A stretch of 5,464 bases of DNA, taken from contig CAIMPQ010000153.1 in NCBI GenBank assembly GCA_903843315.1, positions 1 through 5,464 of the forward strand, written 5' to 3'. Below the pieces are notes generated by a model that saw only the letters and a program-made list of their open reading frames with translations, searched no databases and was not told the DNA's origin. Source of the DNA: an uncultured beta proteobacterium (GTDB taxonomy: Bacteria > Pseudomonadota > Gammaproteobacteria > Burkholderiales > Burkholderiaceae). The position numbers were made by a program, and so were the translations under genes. Shown piece after piece: positions 1-5,464 of this stretch (the stretch's first letter is position 1; every line of letters begins with the position of its first letter).

Positions 1-1
1 A

Positions 2-1156
2 TTAAAGCGCCCCAAAAGAAGTTTGATTGTGGATGTGCCTATTGAATTAGATAATGGCACTATCGCGCACTATGAGGGCTACCGTGTTCACCATAATTTA
101 TCTCGTGGTCCGGGCAAAGGTGGAATACGTTATCACCCAGATGTGACACTTTCAGAAGTGATGGCTTTATCGGCCTGGATGTCTATTAAAACCGCTGTTG
201 TGAATGTCCCATTCGGCGGGGCCAAAGGCGGCATTCGGGTTGATCCCAAGAAGTTATCGCAAAGCGAATTAGAGCGCATGACACGACGGTTTACTAGTGA
301 GATCAATATGATGATTGGTCCTCAAAAAGATATTCCTGCTCCTGATGTGAACACCAATGAGCAAATCATGGCTTGGATGATGGATACCTATTGTGTGAAT
401 CAGGGTTACACCACTTCTGGGGTGGTAACAGGGAAACCAATTTCTCTTGGGGGCAGTCTAGGAAGAAGAGATGCTACTGGACGCGGTGTATTTGTTGTGG
501 CACGAGAGGCATATAGACATTTAGGCCTCGATTTATCCGGGGCAAGAGTGGCAGTTCAGGGTCTTGGGAATGTGGGTGGAGAAGCAGCTCGATTATTTTG
601 TGAGGCAGGCGCAAAGCTTGTGTCAGTCCAAGATCACTCAGTTTCTCTTTATGATCCCAATGGTATTGATATTCAGGCCTTGCTTAAACATATCTCGGTA
701 GTCCGTGAGATAAAAGGTTTCCCTGGAGAGGTAATAACGAATGAACAGTTTTGGTCGGCACCTTGTGAAATTTTGGTTCCGGCGGCCTTAGAGTCTCAGA
801 TAACTAGTGCTAATGCAGGTGATATCAAGGCTAAGTTGGTGGTAGAAGGAGCCAATGGCCCTACCACCCCAGAAGCCGATGATATTTTGAAAGACATGGG
901 AGTTGTCGTAGTCCCAGATGTCATCGCAAATGCGGGTGGCGTTACAGTTAGTTACTTCGAGTGGGTACAAGATTTTTCAAGCTTCTTCTGGACCGAAGAA
1001 GAAATCAATCAACGTCTTGATAAGTTAATGATTGATGCCTTTCAGGGCATCCGTGAAGTAGCACAAAGACATCAAGTCACATTACGCACGGCCACTTTTA
1101 TTGTAGGTTGTGAGCGTATTTTGAAAGCAAGGCAGATGAGGGGGCTTTACCCTTAA
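2..1156 (+). CDS. gdhA: Glutamate dehydrogenase, 5'-truncated by the window edge
   Basis: Catalyses reversible oxidative deamination of glutamate to 2-oxoglutarate and ammonia in the cytoplasm; member of the Glu/Leu/Phe/Val dehydrogenase family. The reading frame is open to the left edge. The codons before the TTG at 23 read LKRPKRS and continue the family alignment, so that TTG is internal and the true start lies upstream, with roughly 40-50 residues missing from a usual ~430. Visible motifs, counted from the TTG: GPGKGG with a substrate lysine (residue 32), the family signature PFGGAKGG with the catalytic lysine (68), PAPDV with the catalytic Asp (108), the Rossmann loop GLGNVGG (180-186), VVEGANGPTTPEAD (273-286), and IANAGGVTVSYFEW (301-314), whose Ser lies near the substrate. 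All expected catalytic residues are present and the C-terminus is normal, so the enzyme is probably active. NAD versus NADP preference cannot be decided by eye. No obvious hairpin-plus-T-run terminator follows the stop. Confidence 0.95.
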   Translation, partial: LKRPKRSLIVDVPIELDNGTIAHYEGYRVHHNLSRGPGKGGIRYHPDVTLSEVMALSAWMSIKTAVVNVPFGGAKGGIRVDPKKLSQSELERMTRRFTSEINMMIGPQKDIPAPDVNTNEQIMAWMMDTYCVNQGYTTSGVVTGKPISLGGSLGRRDATGRGVFVVAREAYRHLGLDLSGARVAVQGLGNVGGEAARLFCEAGAKLVSVQDHSVSLYDPNGIDIQALLKHISVVREIKGFPGEVITNEQFWSAPCEILVPAALESQITSANAGDIKAKLVVEGANGPTTPEADDILKDMGVVVVPDVIANAGGVTVSYFEWVQDFSSFFWTEEEINQRLDKLMIDAFQGIREVAQRHQVTLRTATFIVGCERILKARQMRGLYP

Positions 1157-1173
1157 ATTAGCTCAAAATGTTG

Positions 1174-1216
1174 TTAATTGGGCATGAATACTGCACACCC
1201 GCGTTTAATTGGGCAT
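1174..1216. repeat. Two 12-bp direct repeats, TTAATTGGGCAT, 31 bp apart
   Basis: TTAATTGGGCAT occurs exactly at 1174-1185 and 1205-1216. The start-to-start distance of 31 bp is close to three helical turns, so two bound proteins would sit on the same DNA face. Each copy is the core of an imperfect or perfect palindrome. Position between gdhA and a DNA-binding-protein gene favours a regulatory role. Confidence 0.8.
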
Positions 1217-1221
1217 TAAAC
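1203..1221. promoter_or_regulatory. Candidate palindromic operator upstream of the winged-helix gene
   Basis: GTTTAAT-TGGGC-ATTAAAC has perfect 7-bp arms around a 5-bp centre. The other copy (about 1174-1188) keeps the same centre, with TTAAT and ATGAA arms and one mismatch. Winged-helix proteins of the MarR type usually bind such palindromes as dimers and often repress themselves, so this is a natural autoregulatory site for the gene starting at 1264. An AT-rich stretch just downstream (TATATA/TATAAG, 1223-1232) could serve as a -10 element, though no good -35 hexamer is correctly spaced. The protein-site pairing is inference. Confidence 0.5.
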
Positions 1222-1263
1222 ATATATATAAGTTTTGAGCTCATACAAGAGTAGTATGAATGG

Positions 1264-1620
1264 ATGACCAAGTCTAATGTGTATTTACGGTTTCTTAATC
1301 TGGTTGAAGCATTTAACCCAAAGAGTAATATCCGCGGATTAGATTCAACAGAAAATCTGCTGTTAAATAGCATCATGCTCGATGACAACGAAGGGCGCTC
1401 AGTATTCGTGGGCGACTTATTAAGACAGCATTCTTTGGGTTCGCAGGCAACCCTTCATGTCCGCGTTAAAAACTTATGCCACCTCGGCTATATTGAGTTA
1501 ATCACCCAAAGTGACGCTCGACGCAAGCGAGTGATGCCAACAAGGCTGGCATATAAACGCTTCGAAATGTTATCTGGTTGCCTCTGGCGGGCAGCAAAAG
1601 AAATTCCGAGGCCAGCCTAG
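1264..1620 (+). CDS. Small winged-helix (MarR-like) DNA-binding protein
   Basis: A 118-residue cytoplasmic protein. Residues ~30-55 (LLLNSIML...SVFVGDLLRQ) and 58-78 (SLGSQATLHVRVKNLCHLGYIEL) read as the helices of a helix-turn-helix, the second like a MarR recognition helix followed by the usual 'L..LGYI' segment. Residues 79-93 (ITQSDARRKRVMPT) form the wing, with the D-x-R pattern typical of MarR proteins before an 'LT..G'-like strand. It is shorter than full MarR proteins (~140-160 residues) and has a short basic tail. The ATG at 1264 is the first possible start because TAG at 1252-1254 closes the frame; the Shine-Dalgarno is weak (AGAG, 1248-1251). No ligand or target is evident. The repeat-rich leader suggests autoregulation, and gdhA upstream is a possible but unproven second target. 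Its stop lies 3 bp from the convergent GST stop. Confidence 0.75.
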   Translation: MTKSNVYLRFLNLVEAFNPKSNIRGLDSTENLLLNSIMLDDNEGRSVFVGDLLRQHSLGSQATLHVRVKNLCHLGYIELITQSDARRKRVMPTRLAYKRFEMLSGCLWRAAKEIPRPA

Positions 1621-1623
1621 CCA

Positions 1624-2277
1624 TTAAAGAGTTTTTGGCGCACCCTCTTGTTTTAAAGGATGCGCATTTGCAAAAGCAGGTAAAAGCATGCAGTTGCTAA
1701 AGATCTTAGCAAATATCGGCGTCTTGCTTATATCTACTTTGAATAAAGCAGAACCTATTGCATGGGATGCCAATGCAATATCCGCAAGACTAACTTCATT
1801 ACCAAATGAATACGTTTTGGCTCTTCCTGATTTGACTAGGATTCTCTCAATGGCTTCATTGCCAACGGTAAACCAATGTTGAGCCCACTTAGTTTGTGCG
1901 CTTTCATCTAATTTCCACTCTGTATTGAGAAAGTTTCGAACTCTGGGGACTATCAAAGGATGCGTATCGGCAATGGTTACTAATGCGAGCGCTCTAATCT
2001 GGGCTTTTTCATATGCAGCGACTGGAAGTAATTTAGGCGATGCCCAGATGTCTTCGATATATTCAAGAATGGCCATTGACTGAGTAATATCGCGACCGTC
2101 ATGATTGAGTACTGGTAATACATGTTGTGGATTTAGGGCCGCATACGTTTCTCCAAACTGCTCTCCGGCAGCTAAATTAATGGAGATCTCCTCATAATCA
2201 ATTCCCTTTAGGTTTAGTGCCACCCTGACGCGGTAAGTCGCCAAAGAACGCCAATATCCGTAGAGAGTAACGTTCAT
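1624..2277 (-). CDS. maiA: Zeta-class glutathione S-transferase, maleylacetoacetate/maleylpyruvate isomerase family
   Basis: A 217-residue cytosolic GST; zeta enzymes use glutathione to isomerise maleylacetoacetate (tyrosine pathway) or maleylpyruvate (gentisate pathway) to the fumaryl form. The thioredoxin-like N-domain (1-80) holds the zeta motif as S-L-A-T-Y-R-V-R (residues 11-18), then NPQHVLPVL with the cis-Pro (55) and QS (66-67), which binds the glutamyl part of glutathione. The helical C-domain (~88-217) has the N-capping box SLAD (163-166) and the typical LPAFANAHP ending. Length is normal. The odd point is Leu12, where bacterial and animal zeta enzymes usually have a second Ser (SSA or SSC). 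The start ATG overlaps the TAA of the upstream hydrolase by one base (TAATG), so translation is probably coupled; only a weak GGCAAG precedes it. It is the last gene of the operon. The exact substrate is uncertain, and the symbol denotes family membership. Confidence 0.85.
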   Translation of the reverse strand: MNVTLYGYWRSLATYRVRVALNLKGIDYEEISINLAAGEQFGETYAALNPQHVLPVLNHDGRDITQSMAILEYIEDIWASPKLLPVAAYEKAQIRALALVTIADTHPLIVPRVRNFLNTEWKLDESAQTKWAQHWFTVGNEAIERILVKSGRAKTYSFGNEVSLADIALASHAIGSALFKVDISKTPIFAKIFSNCMLLPAFANAHPLKQEGAPKTL

Positions 2278-3065
2278 TACTTGCCGTTAATGAAATCGCG
2301 AATAGCATTCATAAAGACTGCTGGCGCTTGTAATTGGGGTACATGAGCAAGTCCAGGCAAGATATTGAGTGTTGCATTGGAAAGGCCTGCATGTAACTCA
2401 ACAGACATTGGCGGCGGGGTAGCTTCATCCATTTCTCCAACCATGACTAACACTGGCTGAGTAACCTTAGATAGTTGATCACGGATATCAAGACCTGCTA
2501 GAGCAGTACATGCCCCATGAAAAGTCTCAGTATCTAGAGTTAAGAAACGCTGTTTGCGATCAGCAACCAGTTCAGGATTCTTTTCTTGAAACTCAGGAGC
2601 AAATAAACGTCGCATTGCTACATCCGCAATTGCTCCCAACCCTTTTTCTTTGGCTGCTGCCGACATGCCTTTGAAGGCAGCGCGTCCTGGTTCAGAGAAC
2701 ATAGCACCACAATCAGCTAAGACTAAGCGTGAAGCTAATTCTGGATGACGAATGCTGGTGATTAGGGCGATGAAGCCACCATAACCATTGCCTAAGAAAA
2801 TAGGCTTTTCTGATAACTTCAGAGATTCAATGCCTTGTGCAATATGGTCTGCAATAGTGTTGAGATCTCCGCCAACAAAATCAGAGTCACCAAAACCGGG
2901 TAAGTTTAAAGAAATCACTTCATGGGTTTTGATGAGTTCGGCTGCAAGGGGGGCGAAAGAGCTACTATCCGCTAACAAAGAGTGGAATAAAACAATGGGT
3001 TTTCCTGATCCCGATATTTCGAGACTCAATTTTTGATTGCCAATGTTTAATATTTTGCTTGCCAT
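2277..3065 (-). CDS. Alpha/beta-hydrolase-fold protein lacking the nucleophilic serine
   Basis: A 262-residue protein with a complete alpha/beta-hydrolase core, resembling 3-oxoadipate enol-lactonases and meta-cleavage C-C hydrolases. Visible in order: oxyanion-loop segment VLFHSLLADSSSF (25-37), NLPGFGDSD (54-62), the nucleophile elbow LGNGYGG (91-97), a helical cap (~125-190), the acid strand VMVGEMDEATPP (207-218) with Asp213, and PGLAHVPQL (237-245) with His241. The elbow consensus G-x-S-x-G reads G-N-G-Y-G, so residue 94 is Gly (GGT, positions 2784-2786) instead of Ser. The frame is otherwise intact and shows no decay. It may be a non-hydrolytic family member, use another residue, or carry a sequence error. 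AAGGA at 3076-3080 lies 10 bp before the ATG. It is the third operon gene, 45 bp after the aldehyde dehydrogenase. The fold is certain; the reaction is unknown. Confidence 0.9.
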   Translation of the reverse strand: MASKILNIGNQKLSLEISGSGKPIVLFHSLLADSSSFAPLAAELIKTHEVISLNLPGFGDSDFVGGDLNTIADHIAQGIESLKLSEKPIFLGNGYGGFIALITSIRHPELASRLVLADCGAMFSEPGRAAFKGMSAAAKEKGLGAIADVAMRRLFAPEFQEKNPELVADRKQRFLTLDTETFHGACTALAGLDIRDQLSKVTQPVLVMVGEMDEATPPPMSVELHAGLSNATLNILPGLAHVPQLQAPAVFMNAIRDFINGK

Positions 3066-3075
3066 ATCTTTTTAG

Positions 3076-3080
3076 TCCTT
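3076..3080 (-). promoter_or_regulatory. Ribosome binding site of the alpha/beta-hydrolase gene
   Basis: The minus strand reads AAGGA here, 10 bases before the ATG at 3065. It lies within the 45-bp spacer after the aldehyde dehydrogenase stop. That spacer has no visible hairpin terminator, so read-through from the upstream gene is expected, and this site supports the chosen start. Confidence 0.6.
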
Positions 3081-3110
3081 GCAGTCTTTTGTTTCGGAAG
3101 GGGTTTTTGA

Positions 3111-4631
3111 TTAGTTCAAACGAGGCTGGCTAGCAGTGTCTTTGTACCAGTCGAACGGCGCATCATCTAAACGGACCATCACACTCTTAGTTTCAAAGTG
3201 TTGATCAAAAGATTCTGTACCGCACTCGCGACCAATACCTGAATCTTTAATTCCGCCCCAAGGGGATGCAGGGTCTAGACGATGATGGTCATTTATCCAC
3301 ACGATTCCACATTTCAGTTTTGCCGCCACTCGGTGCGCTCTGGTGACATCGTTCGTACGAATTGCACCTGCAAGTCCGAACGGAGAATCATTCGCCAACT
3401 CCAAACCTTCTTCTTCAGTTGTAAATTTGGTAACAGACACAAATGGACCAAATACTTCTTCTTGAAAGATGCGCATTTTTCTAGTGACATCAGCAAATAC
3501 GGTAGGTTCAACGAAAAAACCATCTTTCAAGGATGGATCTGTGGGTACTTTGCCACCAGCTACTAAACGTGCTTTATCTTCATTTAGTCCAATATCGATG
3601 TATTTCAGAACACGTTGTTGCTGACGCGCAGATACAACTGGCCCCAGTTGAACTGTAGGGTCGATTGGGTTGCCAATGCGAATGGATTTTGCTTTCGCTG
3701 CCAATTTTTCAACGAACTCATCATAGATATTTGCTTGAACAATTTGACGGCTACCGCAAATACAAGTTTGACCTGCACCAATAAAAGCACCAAATGCAGC
3801 GTAATTCACGGCTTGATCTACATTAAAGTCATCAAAAACGAGAACAGGTGTTTTGCCACCGAGTTCTAGGGTTTGGTGAGCAAAGTTGCTACCGGCAAGA
3901 GCGCCAGTAATCCGGCCCGCCTCTGTGCCTCCAGTGAGAACCCACTTAGCTAATCCGGGATGCTCAGCAAGCGCTTTACCAGTTGAAGGCCCAAGACCAG
4001 TAATCACGTTAAACACTCCAGGAGGCAGGCCAGCATCAACAAATAGCTGCGCCAAACGTAAAGTGGTCAATGGGGTGTATTCAGAGGGCTTAACTACTGT
4101 TGTGCAACCAGAGGCAAGAGAAGGTGCCAAGCTCTTCACCATGATCATGAGTGGGTGATTAAATGGCGTTGAGTTTCCGACTACGCCAATCGGAGTGCGA
4201 ATCGTGTAGTTGAGATAGTTGCCATCAACAGGAATGACTGAATCACGACGCGCGATAGCTAGGCCTGCGTTGTAACGGAAAAAATCGGGCAGACGAGAAA
4301 CTTGGGCGCGGGTCTCATTTAATGAGCGACCATTATTTGCGGTTTCTAAGGTATAAATTTCTTCTAAATTGGCCTCAAATACATCAGCAAGTTTGTTGAT
4401 AAGCTTAGCTCTTGTCCGGTTAGACATGGCACTCCACTCGGGGCTAGCAAAGGCAGCAGCAGAGCTCTTTACAGCCTTGTCTACATCGGCATCAGTAGCG
4501 TGTGAAATTTGTGCAAGAAGCTCACCAGTTGCCGGGTTTAATACATCAAGTAAATCGGATTGTGATGCTGGAACTTCTTTTCCATCAATGAACAAACCGC
4601 GAATAGGTACTTGCTTGCTAGATGTAGACAT
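3111..4631 (-). CDS. NAD(P)-dependent aldehyde dehydrogenase (ALDH superfamily)
   Basis: Oxidises an aldehyde to the carboxylic acid with NAD(P)+ in the cytoplasm. At 506 residues it is full length for the superfamily. Key parts are all visible: TPFNHP with the oxyanion Asn158, KPSE (181-184) for cofactor binding, the TGGTEAG loop (233-239), LELGGK with the general base Glu256, GQTC with the catalytic Cys290, and EEVFGP (391-396) with Glu392 contacting the ribose. The Glu-to-Cys spacing of 34 residues equals that of well-known ALDHs. A second Cys at 292 gives a C-I-C pattern. The TPFNHPL variant, instead of the commoner PWNxPL, places it among betaine-aldehyde or hydroxymuconic-semialdehyde-like groups, but the substrate cannot be read from sequence. 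AAGGA at 4637-4641 lies 5 bp before the ATG. It begins 26 bp after the regulator's stop and is probably co-transcribed with it. Confidence 0.95.
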   Translation of the reverse strand: MSTSSKQVPIRGLFIDGKEVPASQSDLLDVLNPATGELLAQISHATDADVDKAVKSSAAAFASPEWSAMSNRTRAKLINKLADVFEANLEEIYTLETANNGRSLNETRAQVSRLPDFFRYNAGLAIARRDSVIPVDGNYLNYTIRTPIGVVGNSTPFNHPLMIMVKSLAPSLASGCTTVVKPSEYTPLTTLRLAQLFVDAGLPPGVFNVITGLGPSTGKALAEHPGLAKWVLTGGTEAGRITGALAGSNFAHQTLELGGKTPVLVFDDFNVDQAVNYAAFGAFIGAGQTCICGSRQIVQANIYDEFVEKLAAKAKSIRIGNPIDPTVQLGPVVSARQQQRVLKYIDIGLNEDKARLVAGGKVPTDPSLKDGFFVEPTVFADVTRKMRIFQEEVFGPFVSVTKFTTEEEGLELANDSPFGLAGAIRTNDVTRAHRVAAKLKCGIVWINDHHRLDPASPWGGIKDSGIGRECGTESFDQHFETKSVMVRLDDAPFDWYKDTASQPRLN

Positions 4632-4636
4632 TGTGA

Positions 4637-4641
4637 TCCTT
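4637..4641 (-). promoter_or_regulatory. Ribosome binding site of the aldehyde dehydrogenase gene
   Basis: The minus strand carries AAGGA preceded by an A-run, 5 bases before the ATG at 4631. It is the clearest Shine-Dalgarno in the operon and fits the aldehyde dehydrogenase being its main product. The 26-bp spacer to the regulator's stop is too short for a separate standard promoter outside coding sequence. Confidence 0.7.
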
Positions 4642-4657
4642 TTTTTAATAGATTGAA

Positions 4658-5338
4658 TTAGTTGACGATCATGCCGCGAGATACTGCGTTACTTACCCTT
4701 TTGCCAGCGGCAAGAACATGTTGCTCCGCTAAACGCTGAGCAGTTTTAATAGATCTAGACTGAATGACTTCGATGATTTCACGATGTTCTGCTACCAAGG
4801 CTTCTGGTTTGCCATGGTTCATATTGCTGACACTAATTTGGACTGCACGTTCCATGAGATCAATCAGATCAATCAGTTGATCACGCATGCGTGGGTTACC
4901 ACCGAGCTCTGCTAAACGGCGATGAAAACTTTTGTTGTAGCTAACAAAGCCATCTGGCCATTGTGAGGCGCTAAAGTGCTTGAATTGATCCAGCGCCTCA
5001 AGTTGCTCATCACTCGCGTGGCGAATGATACGTTCCATATTGGCTCGCTCGAGAGCGGCACGTAGATGAAACATATCCAACATGTCAGAGATAGATACTG
5101 GTGCAACCCTATAGCCCTGTCTTGGGATGGTAATGACGAGACCTTCGCGCTCTAAGCTAATCAGCGCATCCCGAACAGGCGATTTACTGACTTCAAAGCG
5201 TGCAGCCAACTCTGCTTCCCGTATCTCTGCCCCCGGCATTAATTCGCAGGTCAAGATATCGTGGCGCAATTGCTCATAGACTCTCTCACGGAGTAATCGA
5301 CCGTCTGTTTCTAGGGGTTCGGTGAGAGTAGAGGCCAT
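4658..5338 (-). CDS. GntR-family transcriptional regulator, FadR subfamily with FCD domain
   Basis: A 226-residue ligand-responsive DNA-binding protein. The N-terminal winged helix (residues ~14-78) shows the GntR pattern: VYEQLRHDIL, PGAEIREAELAARFEVSKSPVRDAL, then LEREGLV and the RQGYRVAPVS wing. The all-helical FCD ligand domain (~83-212) starts with the FHLRAALE signature. The usual metal-ligand positions are NxxxH (Asn135, His139), His185 and His207; Asn instead of Asp at the first position is common and still compatible with metal binding. FCD regulators typically sense carboxylic acids or sugar acids and repress nearby catabolic genes. It is first in the minus-strand operon, so it probably controls itself and the aldehyde dehydrogenase set. 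The ATG at 5338 gives a normal-length N-terminus, but no strong Shine-Dalgarno precedes it, so the start is somewhat less certain than the family. Confidence 0.93.
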   Translation of the reverse strand: MASTLTEPLETDGRLLRERVYEQLRHDILTCELMPGAEIREAELAARFEVSKSPVRDALISLEREGLVITIPRQGYRVAPVSISDMLDMFHLRAALERANMERIIRHASDEQLEALDQFKHFSASQWPDGFVSYNKSFHRRLAELGGNPRMRDQLIDLIDLMERAVQISVSNMNHGKPEALVAEHREIIEVIQSRSIKTAQRLAEQHVLAAGKRVSNAVSRGMIVN

Positions 5339-5359
5339 AGTTTCAAAGATATTAGATTG

Positions 5360-5389
5360 GCTATAAATATTCTTCGTAATATATCACAA
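5360..5389 (-). promoter_or_regulatory. Candidate sigma-70-like promoter of the regulator-led operon
   Basis: On the minus strand TTGTGA (5389-5384) and TATAGC (5365-5360) are separated by 18 bp, each matching four of six consensus bases. Transcription would begin near 5353, giving a short leader of about 15 bases before the ATG at 5338. The surrounding DNA is very AT-rich, so other -10-like hexamers exist (such as TATACT and TATAAA farther upstream) and this assignment is tentative. Confidence 0.35.
5374..5389. promoter_or_regulatory. Candidate GntR/FCD operator overlapping the -35 element
   Basis: The plus strand reads TcGTaATATATcACaA, where capitals mark symmetric pairs: a palindrome with only two mismatched pairs in 16 bp. 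The outer T-n-GT ... AC-n-A pattern resembles FadR-subfamily operators, although the central spacing is longer than the classic FadR site. Its overlap with the proposed -35 element would suit autorepression relieved by a ligand. Binding by the adjacent regulator is inference. Confidence 0.4.
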
Positions 5390-5464
5390 GACATTTCTGT
5401 TGGGATAGAGAATTTTATAAGTATATGATTTATATCAATAAATAAATAATTTATAAAAATATTG
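5390..5464. other. AT-rich right-edge region with no gene seen
   Basis: This stretch is mostly A and T (for example AATAAATAAATAATTTATAAAAATATT near the end is described here only as an A/T run). No credible coding frame, RNA gene or terminator is visible. It is probably the upstream region of the minus-strand operon and perhaps of a divergent gene beyond the window. Confidence 0.5.

Larger units (their letters stand above)
1160..1241. repeat. Perfect 9-bp inverted repeat enclosing the intergenic repeats
   Basis: AGCTCAAAA at 1160-1168 is the exact reverse complement of TTTTGAGCT at 1233-1241. The 64 bases between the arms contain both copies of the 12-bp element. The long loop makes it a poor intrinsic terminator, and neither arm is followed by a T-run. 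It could be an outer protein-binding pair, a weak RNA stem spanning the leader, or chance, since a 9-bp match in a region this short is only moderately unlikely. Confidence 0.5.

Noticed and set aside
23..25. TTG as the true start of glutamate dehydrogenase
   Set aside because: The frame stays open to the left edge and the preceding residues (LKRPKRS) fit the family, so the gene begins outside the window.
1160..1241. Inverted repeat as the gdhA terminator
   Set aside because: The 64-base loop and the lack of a GC-rich stem or a following T-run make intrinsic termination unlikely.
1158..1388. Minus-strand 76-codon frame across the repeat-rich intergenic region
   Set aside because: It overlaps the winged-helix gene antisense, has low-complexity content and no recognisable motif.
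3754..3762. C-I-C pair at the aldehyde dehydrogenase active site (Cys290, Cys292) as an unusual feature
   Set aside because: A second cysteine near the catalytic one occurs in many aldehyde dehydrogenases and does not imply a new function.
3615..4656. Several plus-strand open frames opposite the aldehyde dehydrogenase (3615-3869, 3886-4158, 4369-4656)
   Set aside because: Their predicted proteins show no domain logic and they lie fully antisense to a well-supported enzyme gene (the last extending only 25 bp beyond it), so they are shadow frames.
4922..4936. Asn135 instead of Asp in the FCD metal site as a defect
   Set aside because: Asn at this position is common in FCD regulators and compatible with metal coordination, so it is not notable.

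Overview
The window reads as a compact stretch of a free-living betaproteobacterial chromosome. By eye the base composition is moderate to slightly AT-rich, genes are tightly packed, and the protein style resembles Burkholderiales, perhaps a Polynucleobacter-like lineage. That placement is an inference from protein sequence style, with no database search behind it. I see no tRNA, rRNA, CRISPR array, insertion sequence or phage gene.

Layout. Plus strand: the C-terminal ~384 residues of a glutamate dehydrogenase (2-1156) enter from the left edge. A 107-bp intergenic region (1157-1263) follows and is unusually rich in repeats. Next is a small winged-helix, MarR-like DNA-binding protein (1264-1620). 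Minus strand, read right to left: a GntR/FCD regulator (5338-4658), an aldehyde dehydrogenase (4631-3111), an alpha/beta-hydrolase-fold protein (3065-2277) and a zeta-class glutathione transferase of the maleylacetoacetate isomerase type (2277-1624). These four are spaced by 26 bp, 45 bp and a 1-bp stop/start overlap, so they look like one operon with its regulator first. The two blocks converge tail to tail with 3 bp between stop codons. The AT-rich right edge (5339-5464) holds a plausible promoter and operator for the operon.

How the genes fit together. Glutamate dehydrogenase links ammonia to 2-oxoglutarate and is probably unrelated to the minus-strand operon. The operon looks like an accessory catabolic unit: a ligand-sensing FCD regulator, an aldehyde oxidiser, an enol-lactonase/C-C-hydrolase-like protein and a GSH-dependent cis-trans isomerase-like protein. 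This set recalls the lower part of an aromatic or cyclic-acid pathway, but no ring-cleavage enzyme, transporter or other substrate-defining gene is in view, so the substrate is unknown.

Most notable observations. (1) The alpha/beta hydrolase has Gly where the nucleophilic Ser should be, while the catalytic Asp and His remain. (2) The coupled GST has Leu in place of the second Ser of the zeta active-site motif. (3) The intergenic region before the winged-helix gene has two copies of a 12-bp palindromic element 31 bp apart, enclosed by a perfect 9-bp inverted repeat, which suggests an operator array. Otherwise the region looks ordinary, and I see no clear sign of a wholly new system.
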